This document shows positions 44,700 to 56,800 of a DNA stretch of 64,000 nt, one piece after another. A model generated the notes under the pieces. That model searched no databases. It had not been told where the DNA came from and saw nothing but the letters and a program-made list of their open reading frames with translations. The stretch's first letter is position 1, and each line of letters begins with the position of its first letter. The stretch covers positions 1,302,001 through 1,366,000 of the forward strand of contig JAALGZ010000009.1 of the NCBI GenBank assembly GCA_015227615.1, given 5' to 3'. Origin of the DNA: Labyrinthula sp. Ha (lineage: Eukaryota; Sar; Bigyra; Labyrinthulida; Labyrinthulaceae). Made by a program: the position numbers and the translations under genes.

Positions 44700-47600
44700 A
44701 ATGCTTACGCGGTATTAAATTATATAATAGGAAATGAAATGAAATAAAAAAAAATGAAGATTCAAAACTAAACTGTATATAATTAATTAAAAAAAAATAA
44801 TAATAATTTATTTAAATATAAATAAAATTGTTTTAATTTCATATAATATAATTCAATATTAGGATGTTTTCAAAGAAGAAGTATACTTTTAGAATAAACC
44901 CTAATGTAAACTAAACTTATGGGCATATCAGGTTTCAAAAGCAACAACGCTAAGGTCTAATCTAGCTTAGTATGTTTGGCTTGAACAAAGTGGAAACAAC
45001 ACTTTCAAATTCTAAAGAAAGGTTTTGAAGAAGTTAGGGTATGGGACTGAATTTGCGGTGTTTACACACTTTAGGCCAGGAGTTTATGTTACTTGAGGGT
45101 GAGCAGACGCCTTCAACCAAAGAAAAAACAATGCCGATGAACCATATTGCTGCCACATATAATTTATTTCTGGTCAAATTTACAGGAATTAGGAGAGCTG
45201 TTGGCTAAGACGTATGTGTCAGAGGTGCACATCATATAAGCACTAACAAAACTAAAAGTCTGCCGCTTCTACTTCTTTCGTGTGTCGTTGTTAACATGGG
45301 CGCCTGCTAGCTCAAGTTGTAAGTTTTGTACATCAAATCAGCTGGACTACTGTTTAATGGTCCTAGGTCTGTAACCAATTTAGAACTACTGAATTATTTT
45401 CAACAAATTTCATTGAAAATGGAATTGTCGGCAGTTACTGTTTCATTTGTTGCATTATAGTGGCCCAAGTCCGCAATATTGGAACTGTGCCTTAAAGGAA
45501 CTAGCTGGCTTGTTCATATGTGATGAAATGCTGTGAAGCTAAGCGTGTGTAAACCAGTTCTTGCGGAAGCTGCAGTGCTAAATTCTTATGGGTCAGATTA
45601 CCAGAGAGCCATTTTGGCATAGTTGACTTGTTTTGAGATACTGCAACATAGTCATGGCTCGATTTGTCATAGGACCAGTTCCTTAGGGAAAACTATGAAT
45701 CTGAACTAAGTAAGGAGCCATTGTTCAGGTTATTTGGAGTCTTTGAAATTTCTAAGTGTTAATAATTCTATCAGAAAAATACTTGAATGATACATTCCTG
45801 AAAGCATAGAAATAAATGGAGCATTGGATAAGGCCATGAACGCAGCTTCATCAAGTTTTGAGATAGTTCTTCAAAATTATACAGTAGCTGAAAGAATAAT
45901 AAAGGACTAGTTACACGATTGAAAGCTCCTGCGGAAATAAAGGAAGCTAATGAGTACTTGCTAGCCACATTAGCAGCTACAGATTGACTAGCCAGTGAAG
46001 AATATCCACAGAGCAAAGCTGCAAGCAAACCGTAACTTTGTAAGGAATCTGATTTGTAAGTAAGACGAATCTTGTTTATCTGGGAATGACTTGCACCTAG
46101 TGACAAATGTTCAACATTTTGACAAACAGGTTATGAATTTTCCCAGTTTATGTCGTATCCCTGTCTACGCTTTTCGAAAAAGGAGCTTCCACTCTTTCTC
46201 TTTTTCTATCCCTAAGAATATGTCCTAACGAAAGTTTATTGCACTTTGGTAAGACTATTCAAGGGTGGCTCACAATCGAGCTGCATATACTGGGAGTGGA
46301 ACAAAAACTAAGATTCTCAGCAGTTAACTCATCTTTCTACATTTCAGACTGATTAATACATGCTCTCTAGAATACAGTAAGGTTCCTTTATTAAGAATGT
46401 CCAAGTCCCGTATTTTTTTCATATAAAATAGGTCTGCCTGAGAAATTTAGATTTTCACTGAATACTGGAATGAAAATATTTGGAAACAGTGTGGTGCCTC
46501 ATAAAGAATCTTCGACGCTTTAAGAGCTTAGAGAAGGTGATCACCAAAAATTACGGCTATTCTTCAAGAGCTTAATATAACAAAGAAGGCGAGGAAAAAT
46601 GTCATCTTTGTCCAAATTTCATTTCTATCATTTGTCCAACTAAATCTAGTGCTATTCTTATTGATTTGTTTCAGTACAAGGAAGATCTTTCAGTTACGAT
46701 TGGGAAAACACACAAATTAGTGGACATTTTTAGTTTCACGATAATTGCTGGGATGTACCAATAAATAAGCTATACGAATAAGTCACAAGAGCTGTGTCTC
46801 AAGATATTGAAAGAAATAACAAGCTTATCAGCCAGAGAACTAATTTCTTAGAAACAGAATTTCCAAGTGAACATGTCGTACACCGATTATGTTTTATGGC
46901 TTCATCAAGAAAAAATTTAAGTACAGCTAAAACTTCCATCTTATACGATATATGCAACCTCATAAGAGCCAAGTATATTTTGAGCAATAACTGATGATCC
47001 ATCCAAGCCTTTAACTGACTGCACATTCCAGGATACTAGATGGGCAGTCCATGCTGATGACCCATTCGAACTTATTCTTGAGAAATGTCAAACCAAAATG
47101 ACTTAGAAAATTTGCCTAATTATTTATTAAGGGATATCTTTTTTAAAATGTTTACTATTCCACCTCTTAGAATCGGGAATCCATATTAGCTTCCCCATCA
47201 CCAGTAATATTAACCGGGACTTAGAAATCTCGATAATCTCTGATCCACCAAAAACCATGTTTCTCGAAGAGTACTATGTTAAGTTCGAGGTAACTCTATA
47301 TCCCAAGTAACACAATGATATTGACAAGGTAGAGAAACCTATGTCTTTGAATACTGAAAAGAGAATACTTACTTGCAAAACAAAGAAGTTAATAAGCTTG
47401 ACAATAAAAGACTCTTTGAGAGTTCTGAAGCCTAAACTTAGGATTCACATGTGTTCAGCTGTAGCCTTCTTTAAGAATAGATTGAAAAAAACTAAGATTT
47501 TGCGAAGCCCGTTCAAATATTGCTAGTTTTCTGCCAAATTAATTCTACTAGCTAGAAACTCGATTATTTAGAATAAATACACTCATTTGCTTTCAAACTA

Positions 47601-50128
47601 CATAAACCAATTAGAACAAAAATCCAGAAAAGCGGACTTTTTACCCCCCCCCAAAAAAAAAATCAATGAATTTGATATGATTTTGCTATCAGGTTTGAAA
47701 AAGAGAAAACAAAAAATTCAAGCAGCAACTTTGATAGCCTATTCACCAGAAAAAATCCAAGAAAGCATCTTCCAAGTATTAAAGTAAGAAAACAAGATGA
47801 ATTTTCTACTCGCTGCTAAATTAAAACAACATTATATCTTTGGCAGAAGGAAGATTTGTGGTTACAATTTAAACAAAATTATATTCTACTGCAGAAGGAC
47901 TTTGTTCCTTGGCTAATAAGACTCTTTTCTTAAATATCAATCAACAAAAATGTCAGAAATCTATTTTTCTCTGACACCTTAACCATCTAATTCAAGTATC
48001 TAGTCCTAATCATACATGTAATGGTATCTTCTAGACTCTTAAAAAGAATTTGTGTGAGATACCTTATTTTCATTATCGCTACGATTACGTAGCCTAATGG
48101 ATCAATTAATTGAAGCAACGCGTATGTAGTGGTAGGTAGAAATATATCACTGAGTTAGGTTTTACCGTAAGTTGGGATAGTACTTACACAGGTGATGTTT
48201 GAGATAATGTTCAGAATTTGAGTCACGGTTCTAAGCCTTTATAGACGTATAAAACGAAGTTGACAGTTTTCGAGGTTCTTGAAACAAAATTTTCGGATCT
48301 AGAGTATCTTATTGAGCTCTGGTGTTCATTGATTCGAGAAGACTTACCTCCCCTAGTTACTCTATATATAAATACCTAGTACCAGAAATTAAGCTACATA
48401 ATTTTTTAGAATCGCGGGGTCTGAGGAATTACCTAGAGGATAATCATCCTTAGTTTTGACTAAGAAAATATTTACAGAACCAATAAGTTTGATAAATGGA
48501 ATTCAAATAATATAACAAGAAGCAACGATGATGGTATGTTGTCAAAAATTATTAATTAATTCTTTGTTTGATTCTGATGGCGAACCAAATCTATAATGTG
48601 TTCATGTGTCTAGCATGAGACAAAAATTCTGTTAGTGGTTATTGATCGTAGTATTCATTGAAAATAGTTAGGGGTATATAATCAAGAAATTTGTGGTACA
48701 ATAAATTATTAATTAAGAAATAGGTGCAGCTATAGTTGTGATTATAAGAAGTTCAGCAATAATTAAGTGCAAGCAAAAATAAGAAAATGTTTTGTAACTA
48801 GGACAGTGAGGTCGTGATTACAAGGTTTTTCTCTCTTTGTAGTCGTATATGTTGATCCAAGGATGCATATAGTAATTTTACTAAATATTGGTTTATGTTG
48901 TAACCAGTAGGTAGAGATTACAGTTTTGGATATTAAAGTAGGAATATTAGATGAGTTGTTTAGGAAAACTATTTGAGAGAAATTCATTTCAGGTAACCCT
49001 GATTGTGCCAGGTATCAATGCCATTCCTAGTTGAAGACTGTGAGCTCTAGCTCAGGCGGTGTATCGTACCTGGAGGAAAAATAGTTTCGTGTGGTGTTTG
49101 TTAGGGGCAGATAATAATTAGTCCAGTGACACAAATAGGTTTATAGTCAACAAATATCTGATAGAGCTTTGTCATTCGGTGTATAAAAGGGTGAAAGGTC
49201 TATCTACGTAACCTCTTTTTTTGGAATTGGCTACAATGCAAGGAAGGGGTCGCTGAATTATGAAGAAATTGTAAAAAAGTATTTCTTCACGGCTTAGGTT
49301 GAAACTAAAAAGTATATTCAACTTTATGGCAAATCAATTGACATCTTTAAATAAATTTTCGCACTTGAAGTTGACTTTGGGGGTTTGCTAGATTGTCTCT
49401 ACTAGATCATCCTGTATGAATATGTCGAGAGAAAACTCTCTGTGTCTTGGGAATTGTTTTAACTGGTCTCTACCGCTCCTGTGGTTCAAGTCTTAGAAAA
49501 TTCTAATTGAGATTTTGGAAAGAGCGAGCGATTTGCAGCATTTTGCTTTTTCCTTGGAGCTAGAGCTCTTGCATATTATATTTAATTGCATTAGATTATT
49601 TTCAGTTCCTGCCAAAGAAAATTAAAGTTGCAATTTCCTCTTAAAAGCAGATAATGGTTGTGAAGCTTTTAATCAAAGCCATGTCAGGGGAAAAATAGAG
49701 AATCATTCCAAATTGTATCCAGCGTAAGCCGTACTTTCTTTATTGGGGTCAACATTTTACTTAAATCGTTACTTAAATGCATGTCATTTCACTTGAAGAT
49801 ATGTCCTATCTTCGGGAGACAGAGTCCATGTTTAGTTCTTTATAATACATGTTCCAGCCTTATCCATGGTTATCATGAGTAAATTTATTAGAAGCTGAGA
49901 TACGTAATTTACATCATGGCCCATCTCTTAAAGAAAACTACCAGATTTTCTCGCTAAGACCTTTCTTGTTAGGGAACACCATGTTCCATAAAACAGATTC
50001 TCTTAGGTGACTCTACTTTAACAATTTTTCTTTGTCATTTATATGGATGTACTAAAAAGAAAAGTTTATTTTTTTATACTTAAAAATTTTGGCTCGTTGT
50101 CCTGGCAAATCTCATATTATAATATATA
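44700..50128. other. 5.4-kb gene desert
   Basis: A+T-rich DNA with short ORFs only (up to about 110 codons), none with a recognisable domain. A homopolymer junction of nine C followed by ten A lies at 47644-47662. Parts at 45-46 kb and 47.0-47.8 kb look like weak coding remnants, but I cannot name a source. No RNA gene was identified. Confidence 0.55.
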
Positions 50129-50343
50129 TTTTTTTTTTGGGGGCCTACTCGGAGGTTGAATACCCTTCGGTCTTACAAGGAGGACATCTGGCCCAAGCCC
50201 TTTCTTGCGTCGTGTGGGACTTGAACCCACTAAAACAACCCCCCGGCACGTTTTCTTGCCATGGCACTGAAAACTTGAATCACTCATACTCCAAGGAGCC
50301 AATCATTCAAGACAGTACCTTACCTATAAGGCCTTGACGACTT
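50129..50343 (-). mobile_element. tRNA-derived element (SINE-like or intron-bearing tRNA-Ser-like)
   Basis: This small G+C-rich island lies in A+T-rich DNA. On the minus strand a perfect B box, GGTTCAAGTCC, lies at 50217-50227 inside a perfect T-arm (50214-50230). An imperfect A box, AGGCCTTATAGG, lies at 50323-50334. Acceptor-like strands AAGTCGT (50337-50343) and ACGACGC (50207-50213) pair over five bases. An anticodon-like loop CTTGAAT (50305-50311, TGA = Ser) has a complement ATTCAAG 25 nt further on, as in tRNA introns. The variable region would be too long for a normal tRNA. About 70 nt of unrelated G+C-rich body follow, and then a tail of ten A. The A tail favours a SINE; a diverged tRNA gene is the alternative. 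Confidence 0.4.
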
Positions 50344-50600
50344 GGGGAATCCATGGGGCATTAGCTGCCGCACTAGCGCACTGCGGGTTCTCCATGACTT
50401 TTCAAAAAAGGCTACCATTGGGTAGATATTTCTGATCATGTGAGAAATTCGCTCATAGCCCTCTCAGCAGGTAGCTGAATATTATAATAATTTGAAGAGT
50501 ATATCTACAGAAAAAAAAACTCTTTATTTCTCTTACCCCAGAAAAAATACCATACGCAATAAACCTATGCTATTAGTATTTAAGAAAAAAAAGATAAAAA

Positions 50601-52217
50601 TCATTGTTTAGGAATATCTACTTTGACTATTTTTCCAATAGCAATCGTCTTACCTTCGTCTCTGAGGGTAAACCTTCCTAAAGAGACATTATCATCCCAT
50701 TTTTCCACACAAACCTCTTCTTCAACTTTAATCCTGCACCAAACAACTGATCCACTTTTACTAAACCTAGGTGGTTTTTCTTTTGGTTTCCCAGTTTTCA
50801 TATCCATCTCTCTCAACAATTTAACAACTACACATTCCTCAATAGCTGTATGAACATGTAATACACATTTATATCCAGCAGTAAATAAATTTCTATGTGG
50901 TAATAATTCAAGAATTTGTAATTGTGCAACAAAACTTTTTATACCTTTTTTTCTTCCTTTTCCTTTACATATTACAAAACCTTTTTGTAAATCTTCATCA
51001 GATAAATCTTTTAATCTTAATGTAACATTTTCTCCAACTCTTGCTACAGAAACTTCTTTTTCAACTAATTCTTCTTCTTCTGTAACATATGCTAAAATAG
51101 AATCTACAATAGAAACTCTTCCAGTTGGTGATATATAAATTTCTTCACCAACTTGAATATATCCAGATTCAATTTTTCCCATAACTTGAACAGCACCTCG
51201 ATCACTAAACCTATCTAAAACAGGCATACGCATATCTTTTTTTACATCTCTTCCTATTAATTCAACTTCATCTAAAGTTTCAATTAAACTTCTACTATTA
51301 TTAATATCTTTTGCCCATTTTGCTTGTTTATTCTCTTGATAATTTATTCTTTTCATAACATTTTCACCAGTCATAGCAGATATAGGTAAAAAAATAACTT
51401 GTTTTTTTACTTTAAAACCACATGTTTTTAAATATGGTGTAAGTTTTTTTTGTATTTCTTCATATCTTTCTTTTTTCCATAAAACTGTACTTTCATCCAT
51501 TTTATTTATAACAACAACAAGCTTTTGTACACCAAGTGTTTTTGCTAACATAGCATGTTCTCTTGTTTGTCCTAATCTATCAAAACCAGCTTCAAATTCT
51601 CCTTTACGTGCACTTATAACTAATATACCTATATCTGCTTGTGCTGCTCCTGCAATCATAGCTGGTACATAATTTTTATGTCCAGGTGCATCTAATATTG
51701 TGTATCTTTTTTTCTTTGTACCAAAATGTGCTCTTCCTACTTCAACTGTTTTACCACGTGCTCTTTCTTCTTCATTTGTATCCATTATAAAAGCTAAAAA
51801 CCAACTTTCTCTATTTGTTTCTTTTGCTTCTTTTTTATACTTTTCTATTGTTCTTTCATCAACAGCACCTAAACTATAAAGTACACTTCCTGAAAGTGTT
51901 GATTTTCCAGCGTCCACATGACCAATGAATACTACATTTAAGTGTTCTCTTGGATCACTTGGTGGAAGAGTTTTCAATTTTTCTTCAATGGAAAGTTCAG
52001 ATTCCTTTGGTGTTTGTTGTTTAGGTTGAGAAGGTTCTTTTGGTTTTGTTTGTTCGGGCGAGGCTTGTTGTTTAGTTGGGGCTTGTTCTTGTTGTTTTGG
52101 TGCCTCAGGTGTTTTCCCAATTGGTTTTGGGGGTTTGGATTGTTTCTTTGGATCCGGTGGCGGTGGTATGTTTTGAAATGATTGTCCTGGGATGAAAGGA
52201 GCTGCGTTTGGGTTCAT
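50601..52217 (-). CDS. Eukaryotic release factor 3 (eRF3, SUP35-type GTPase)
   Basis: The protein has 538 residues. An N-terminal Pro/Gln/Lys-rich tail of about 90 residues starts with MNPNAAPFIPGQ, a good match to the PAM2 peptide that binds poly(A)-binding protein. The GTPase domain has GHVDAGKST (99-107), DAPGHKNY and NKMDE. Two beta-barrel domains follow and end in GKTIAIGKIVKV. GKTVEVGRAHF, right after the switch region, separates eRF3 from EF-1alpha and HBS1. It is the GTPase partner of eRF1 that ends translation at stop codons. The tail lacks the Asn/Gln-rich prion-type repeats of yeast Sup35. The stop is TGA. A weak CATTACCACA-like site (ATTACCAT) lies about 40 bp before the start. 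Confidence 0.95.
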   Translation of the reverse strand: MNPNAAPFIPGQSFQNIPPPPDPKKQSKPPKPIGKTPEAPKQQEQAPTKQQASPEQTKPKEPSQPKQQTPKESELSIEEKLKTLPPSDPREHLNVVFIGHVDAGKSTLSGSVLYSLGAVDERTIEKYKKEAKETNRESWFLAFIMDTNEEERARGKTVEVGRAHFGTKKKRYTILDAPGHKNYVPAMIAGAAQADIGILVISARKGEFEAGFDRLGQTREHAMLAKTLGVQKLVVVINKMDESTVLWKKERYEEIQKKLTPYLKTCGFKVKKQVIFLPISAMTGENVMKRINYQENKQAKWAKDINNSRSLIETLDEVELIGRDVKKDMRMPVLDRFSDRGAVQVMGKIESGYIQVGEEIYISPTGRVSIVDSILAYVTEEEELVEKEVSVARVGENVTLRLKDLSDEDLQKGFVICKGKGRKKGIKSFVAQLQILELLPHRNLFTAGYKCVLHVHTAIEECVVVKLLREMDMKTGKPKEKPPRFSKSGSVVWCRIKVEEEVCVEKWDDNVSLGRFTLRDEGKTIAIGKIVKVDIPKQ

Positions 52218-52471
52218 TGGTTCTTTGTTTGATTTTTTCTTTTCTTCGTGGAGATATGGTAATACACCATTGTGTTTGAAAGATTAATTAAAAGACTCAT
52301 TTTGAATTCAATAGTTGAATTATATGAAAGAACTTACTTAATAATTGCGTATAAAAAATAAGTCATATTAAAATAATAAGCTTTATATAACTTAGGGGTC
52401 TCAAATTAGTGAATACGGGCTTCCTGTAGAAAGAATTTCAATAAATGAGCGGCTGTATTAAGTAGGTATAC

Positions 52472-52661
52472 TGTCCTCACGCACACCAAACAGTTTCGTT
52501 GTGGCCTCGTATTTGGAACACTTTAGTTATACGTTCCTGATATTTACCTTTGTAATATATAACTGATATATCGTATGTGAGTTTGAAATACAGTATACTT
52601 AATCGTTAAGAACCTAATCTATACATTCACAAAGTTTGAAAGGTCCTTAAGGTGAACGACA
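52472..52661 (+). repeat. 5' LTR of the MT-A70 retrotransposon
   Basis: The 190-bp LTR begins TGTCCTCA and ends GAACGACA (TG...CA). It matches the 3' LTR at all but four positions. A TATA-like tract (AATATATAACTGATATA) lies in the middle and could serve the promoter. A 12-bp palindrome, AATCTCGAGATT, follows immediately. Confidence 0.95.
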
Positions 52662-52680
52662 AATCTCGAGATTAGTCACT

Positions 52681-53990
52681 ATGAGTCAGATTAGTGATGC
52701 AAATCATGAACAAATTACAGAACAGAAAGACAAAGAGCCAGATTCGAAGGCATTTCAAACAGATCCAGTACAATCGGAAGCTTCAGAAACACCTACCTCT
52801 TCTAGGGCGAGGGGACGCAAATCACCAGGAAAAAAGGGAAAGAAGGGTCCAAGAAGTCCAGTGGCAAGGGGAATACAGACCCGGGGGACGTCTAAAGACT
52901 CGCTGCTTACGGCCCAAGCTTTAGATGAGCTCAAGAAGAAGAGAAGGGAAGATAGCAGAATGTCCACGTGGAACGCCAGATTGGAGGCATTGGATAGTTT
53001 AGCGAAGCAGTTTGAGAACCAAAAGGAAACACTGGAAATCCTGCAAAGGACCACGGTGGAAACTCAGGAGCTGCAACAGGAGCTGGCCAAGAAGATCATG
53101 GACTTCCTGGCGAATAACGCTAAAGCGAGCACCAATCCAAATCAGCAACAGCAGGAGGACAAGCCTGAGAGGAACAGCGACCTAAGAGATGATAAAGAAA
53201 CTATAGATTCGGAAAAAGAACAGCAGGAACGGGATAAACCAAGGGGTCAAGATAAATACACAGGAGACGAAGCAGGTTCTCATATTAGCGCAGTTGAATC
53301 GCAGTTCTCGAATAAAACGCGAACTTCCGTGATTCGTGGTTTCTCAGCTTGGTCCGAAACGGCCAGCACGTACGTTGATAAGGAACAAAAGAAGAAATCG
53401 CTGCAAAGAACAGTTCCTCCAAGGGCACCAGATGAATTTCACAACGGAGGAATACCTTCAGTGCATTTTGACCCTCCTGCGAAGCTTACCGAGTTAAAAT
53501 ACGAGAGCATATCAAATTTCGTTCACGAATTCAAAAACGTCAAGGTTAACGTCCCGGGAGTTAGTGCGTGTGGCTTATTGTCAAAAAATGTTGCAGATAC
53601 ACTGTATCTCAGGGGAGTACAAACAAATAGTTCAAATGCGATCTTAAGATATTTACAGAGGCACTTGGCAGCTTTTGAGAGAATGCAAAAGAAAAGAGCA
53701 GTCAAGAACCTTAAGCAGAAACTAGCCTGGGAATCAAAATATCTAAACGAAATTGAACAGATATATTTTTTCTTCGACCAAGTGGCAAGTCATTTACGTT
53801 TCTTGAATCAAGAGGAGGTAAACAAAAATCAGAAGAAGATATTGAAGCTGGTGGTCAATAAAATTCCGGACATTTTCGACGTTGATATCGACGAACTTGC
53901 TATTACAATGGACGGATTAAATTTGAACAAGTTGAAGACTTATCTACTCAGCAGAAGTTTTGTGATCAATAAGAAGGAAGAGTCGATGCA
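52681..53990 (+). pseudogene. Gag-like region of the LTR element
   Basis: The region opens with an ATG 19 bp after the 5' LTR. It encodes a basic, Pro/Ser/Lys-rich start, a long charged helical stretch that looks like a coiled coil, and a more globular capsid-like part in its second half. Gag sequences are poorly conserved, so the call rests on position upstream of the protease. Confidence 0.6.
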
Positions 53991-54099
53991 TAACAAGAAA
54001 AATAAGTTGAAAGGAATAAGACCCGTTCAAGACATGAAGGGGTTAAGACCCAAGGATAACATCCCTCCACCCAAGTTCGTCAGCAGGATCAAGTTGAGA

Positions 54100-54450
54100 A
54101 GGTTGGGAAATGAAGCTAGAACCATTGGTATTATGCTCAAGGAAAAGTCTTCTGGAGAGTCTATCAAAGTGAAGGGCTTGGCCGACACAGGAGCCGATAG
54201 AAATGTAAGTAGTGTTCAAGCAATGGAGCCTTACAAGGTGGAAGTGGAAGATCCCATCTTCATAAAGGAGATACAGTTGCCAGACAAGTCGTTACGCAAG
54301 GTGACCAAGGTGATTTCTGCGCATGTCAAGTTAACCCAGGCGGGGGACCAAGTGGATATAGGCGTACAGTGCTTCTTCTGCATCGATAACCCAGCTTGGG
54401 ATGAAGTGATCCTCGGGAAGAAAACACTGGATTATTTCAACATCACTCTA
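54100..54450 (+). pseudogene. Aspartic protease region of the LTR element
   Basis: The retropepsin active-site signature LADTGADRN is encoded at about 54178-54204, followed by a beta-rich stretch and an ILGKKTLDYF-type C-terminal motif. In this family the enzyme processes the Gag-Pol polyprotein. Confidence 0.8.
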
Positions 54451-55369
54451 GATATAAAGGAGGCCAGAGTCAAGCAGAAGAGGAAATAGGAAATAGGCAA
54501 GGAGTTGAAAGAAGCTCTGGGGCCCGTTATTCGAAACGCAAAGGCCCTACCAGAGCATAAAATACTCGTATTCGACGAGATCTCCAAAGCTGAAATGGAC
54601 AGGGAGAAGCTGGGACTCTTTACTTCCGGATGCACGCTGATTCTAGTAAATGCGATAAGAAGTAACTGGCAGGGAGTTTTCTCTTTGTTTGGATCGCTAA
54701 ACCTCGAATACATTGAGTCAATAATCTTTCTGGGAGGGGAGCAAAGGAAAGTGAAGTCACATACTTTTCATATCTCCCACACGAGCTCAAGGTATCTTAT
54801 CTTCTGGAACGGCAAGTTCGATAAGAAAGTGATACGCAATCAAACCACTTCAGATGTTATTCAAGAATTCATAGAATTATCTGAGGAGATGCAGAAGATC
54901 TTTATTACCCTACTCGACGTATCAGAGGTAGCTATAGAATTCACTTCGAGGCTGGCAGAATCTACGGGCAATTACCCAGAAGCCGACAGAACTGTCATCC
55001 TTACCAGTAAGCTCAAAGTTTTACCAATAGAAGAGGTCACGTCTACCCATTTTCAAGATTTAGAGAATATAAATGACCCAGCCAAGGTTACACCAATTGT
55101 GATAAGTAACCTGGTTGATGATATTCCCGAGGAACTGAATGAAATAGGAATCGGTGAAGGGAATATCGAGCAGGTTGAAGAAAAGAAGCTAATCAAGAAG
55201 ATGATAGTGGATAAGCTGGAGGAGAGCACTCTTAGCGCATTAGAAAAAGAACAGATGATCGAAACTATGAAGTCGTCGATTGAAAGTTGGGGCCTGAAGC
55301 AATCTAATGCACAGATGTCCTTGTTAGATCCAATACACGTCGACCTAGTTAAAGATCACAAGATTCTAC

Positions 55370-56110
55370 GATCAGACGGCTACCACCAGTCTCCAGAAGC
55401 TGAAGAATTCTTGGAGCTCAAGTTTCGTTCGCTCCAAGAGGCTGAAATAGTGGAACCTGCAAAAAATCCACTATGGGGTCACCCCGTTTTTGTGGTACCA
55501 AAGAAAATGAGTGTGCCTTCAAATTGGTCTCAGATGGATGCAATGGAAAGGGCGGACTAGAAGAAAGCTAATTTATTAAATCGTTTTAGGATGGTTTCTA
55601 ATATGATAAGATTGAATAAGATTACTATACCGACGTCGCTGAATCTGCCCAATCTGGAGAGGCAGCTGCTTTCGATAAAGAACTCTAAATATTATATCAC
55701 TTTGGATGTGTTAAGCGGCTTTGATTTCATGCCGACTGATGAAGCCTCCAAAGATGTATTTACCTTAGTTACCAGGCGCTCAGCCTGGCGCATGAACGGT
55801 TCTCCCATGGGCTGGAAAAATACACCAGCGTTATTTTTTGATCGAATTATTAATCAAATTATATATGGAGAGGATGGCAGATATTTTACAGCACCTGGAA
55901 ATGGGGTGGTGCCCTGGTTAGACGACCTGCTTATTTATGCCAACACGTTTAAGAACCTGCTGGAGATACTACACAAAATGTTGGAGCGTGCGAGGAAGCT
56001 TAAGGTGCGTTTTAATTTGCGCAAATGCGGATTCAGCGAGGAAGTTACAATATGGTGCGGCAGGGAGGTACGACAAGGACTTTGGAATTATTCACCTAAG
56101 TTTTTTGAGA
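55370..56110 (+). pseudogene. Reverse transcriptase region of the LTR element
   Basis: The order of motifs is that of Ty3/gypsy reverse transcriptases: an N-terminal SPEAEEFLELKFRSLQEAEIV segment with GHPVFVVPKK, ITLDVLSGFD with the first catalytic Asp, GSPMGWKNTPALFF, then PWLDDLLIYA with the catalytic Asp pair and the thumb-side RFNLRKCGF. The identification is firm. Confidence 0.88.
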
Positions 56111-56369
56111 AGATCTTATCCCTATCGAAGCCTAAATATCGTCACGAAGCAGCACAGTTGGTATACCTGGCGAATTGGCTTAGTCCCAATATCCCCAAAT
56201 TAGCTGAGTTGAAGAAGCCTTTTGCAGACTTTGCAAACCTCAAGGGCAGAAAACTAGCGGAAGTGGAGAAGGAGATGGAGCCGGTGGAATGGAATGATGT
56301 TTTAGAGAAGGCGTATAAAAAGTTGAAGCTTACAATCGTTGAAGCCTCTAAACGTTTTCTCAGCACCTA

Positions 56370-56800
56370 CGACCACAAGATCCCGTTATTGTTATTTACG
56401 GATGCCAGTCAGGATACCTGGTCACTGGCTTTATTCCAAGATGAGTTGGAACATATAGACAACGATGTCCGCGCTCTCAGGCCGCGACCTTTAATGTTCC
56501 TTTCTGGGGGATTCTCAAACTCAGAGATTCGGCGACATATCTCTTCGAAGGAATTATATCCGATAATTTACGCTTTTGAGTGAGTCGGATATTTACTACG
56601 TACCCATTCCGGAGGTATTTTTGTCTATACAGATCATAGGGCGCTCCTGAGCGTTATAAAAATCAAGGACAACGAGAAAACAATTTATTGGGACAGACTT
56701 TATCGTTTGGTAATACGACTCCAGTCGGTTGACCTAACGATATTTCACATCCCAAGCAGAGACAATTTCGTGTCAGACCTGCTAACAAGGTGGGGGAAAG
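56370..56800 (+). pseudogene. RNase H region of the LTR element
   Basis: LLLFTDASQDTW carries the first catalytic Asp, SSKELYPIIYA the Glu, and a YTDHRALL stretch the later Asp, as in Ty3/gypsy RNase H. It directly follows the reverse transcriptase. Confidence 0.8.

Noticed and set aside
45771-46106. 111-codon ORF on the minus strand
   Set aside because: It has a Ser/Ala/Leu-rich composition, no domain and no supporting context in a gene desert.
47587-47787. Possible coding stretch around the C9/A10 homopolymer
   Set aside because: It lacks an ATG start and depends on reading through a homopolymer. No family was recognised.
50089-50337. 82-codon ORF on the plus strand
   Set aside because: It lies antisense to the tRNA-like element and starts without a normal context, so it reads as a by-product of the G+C-rich island.
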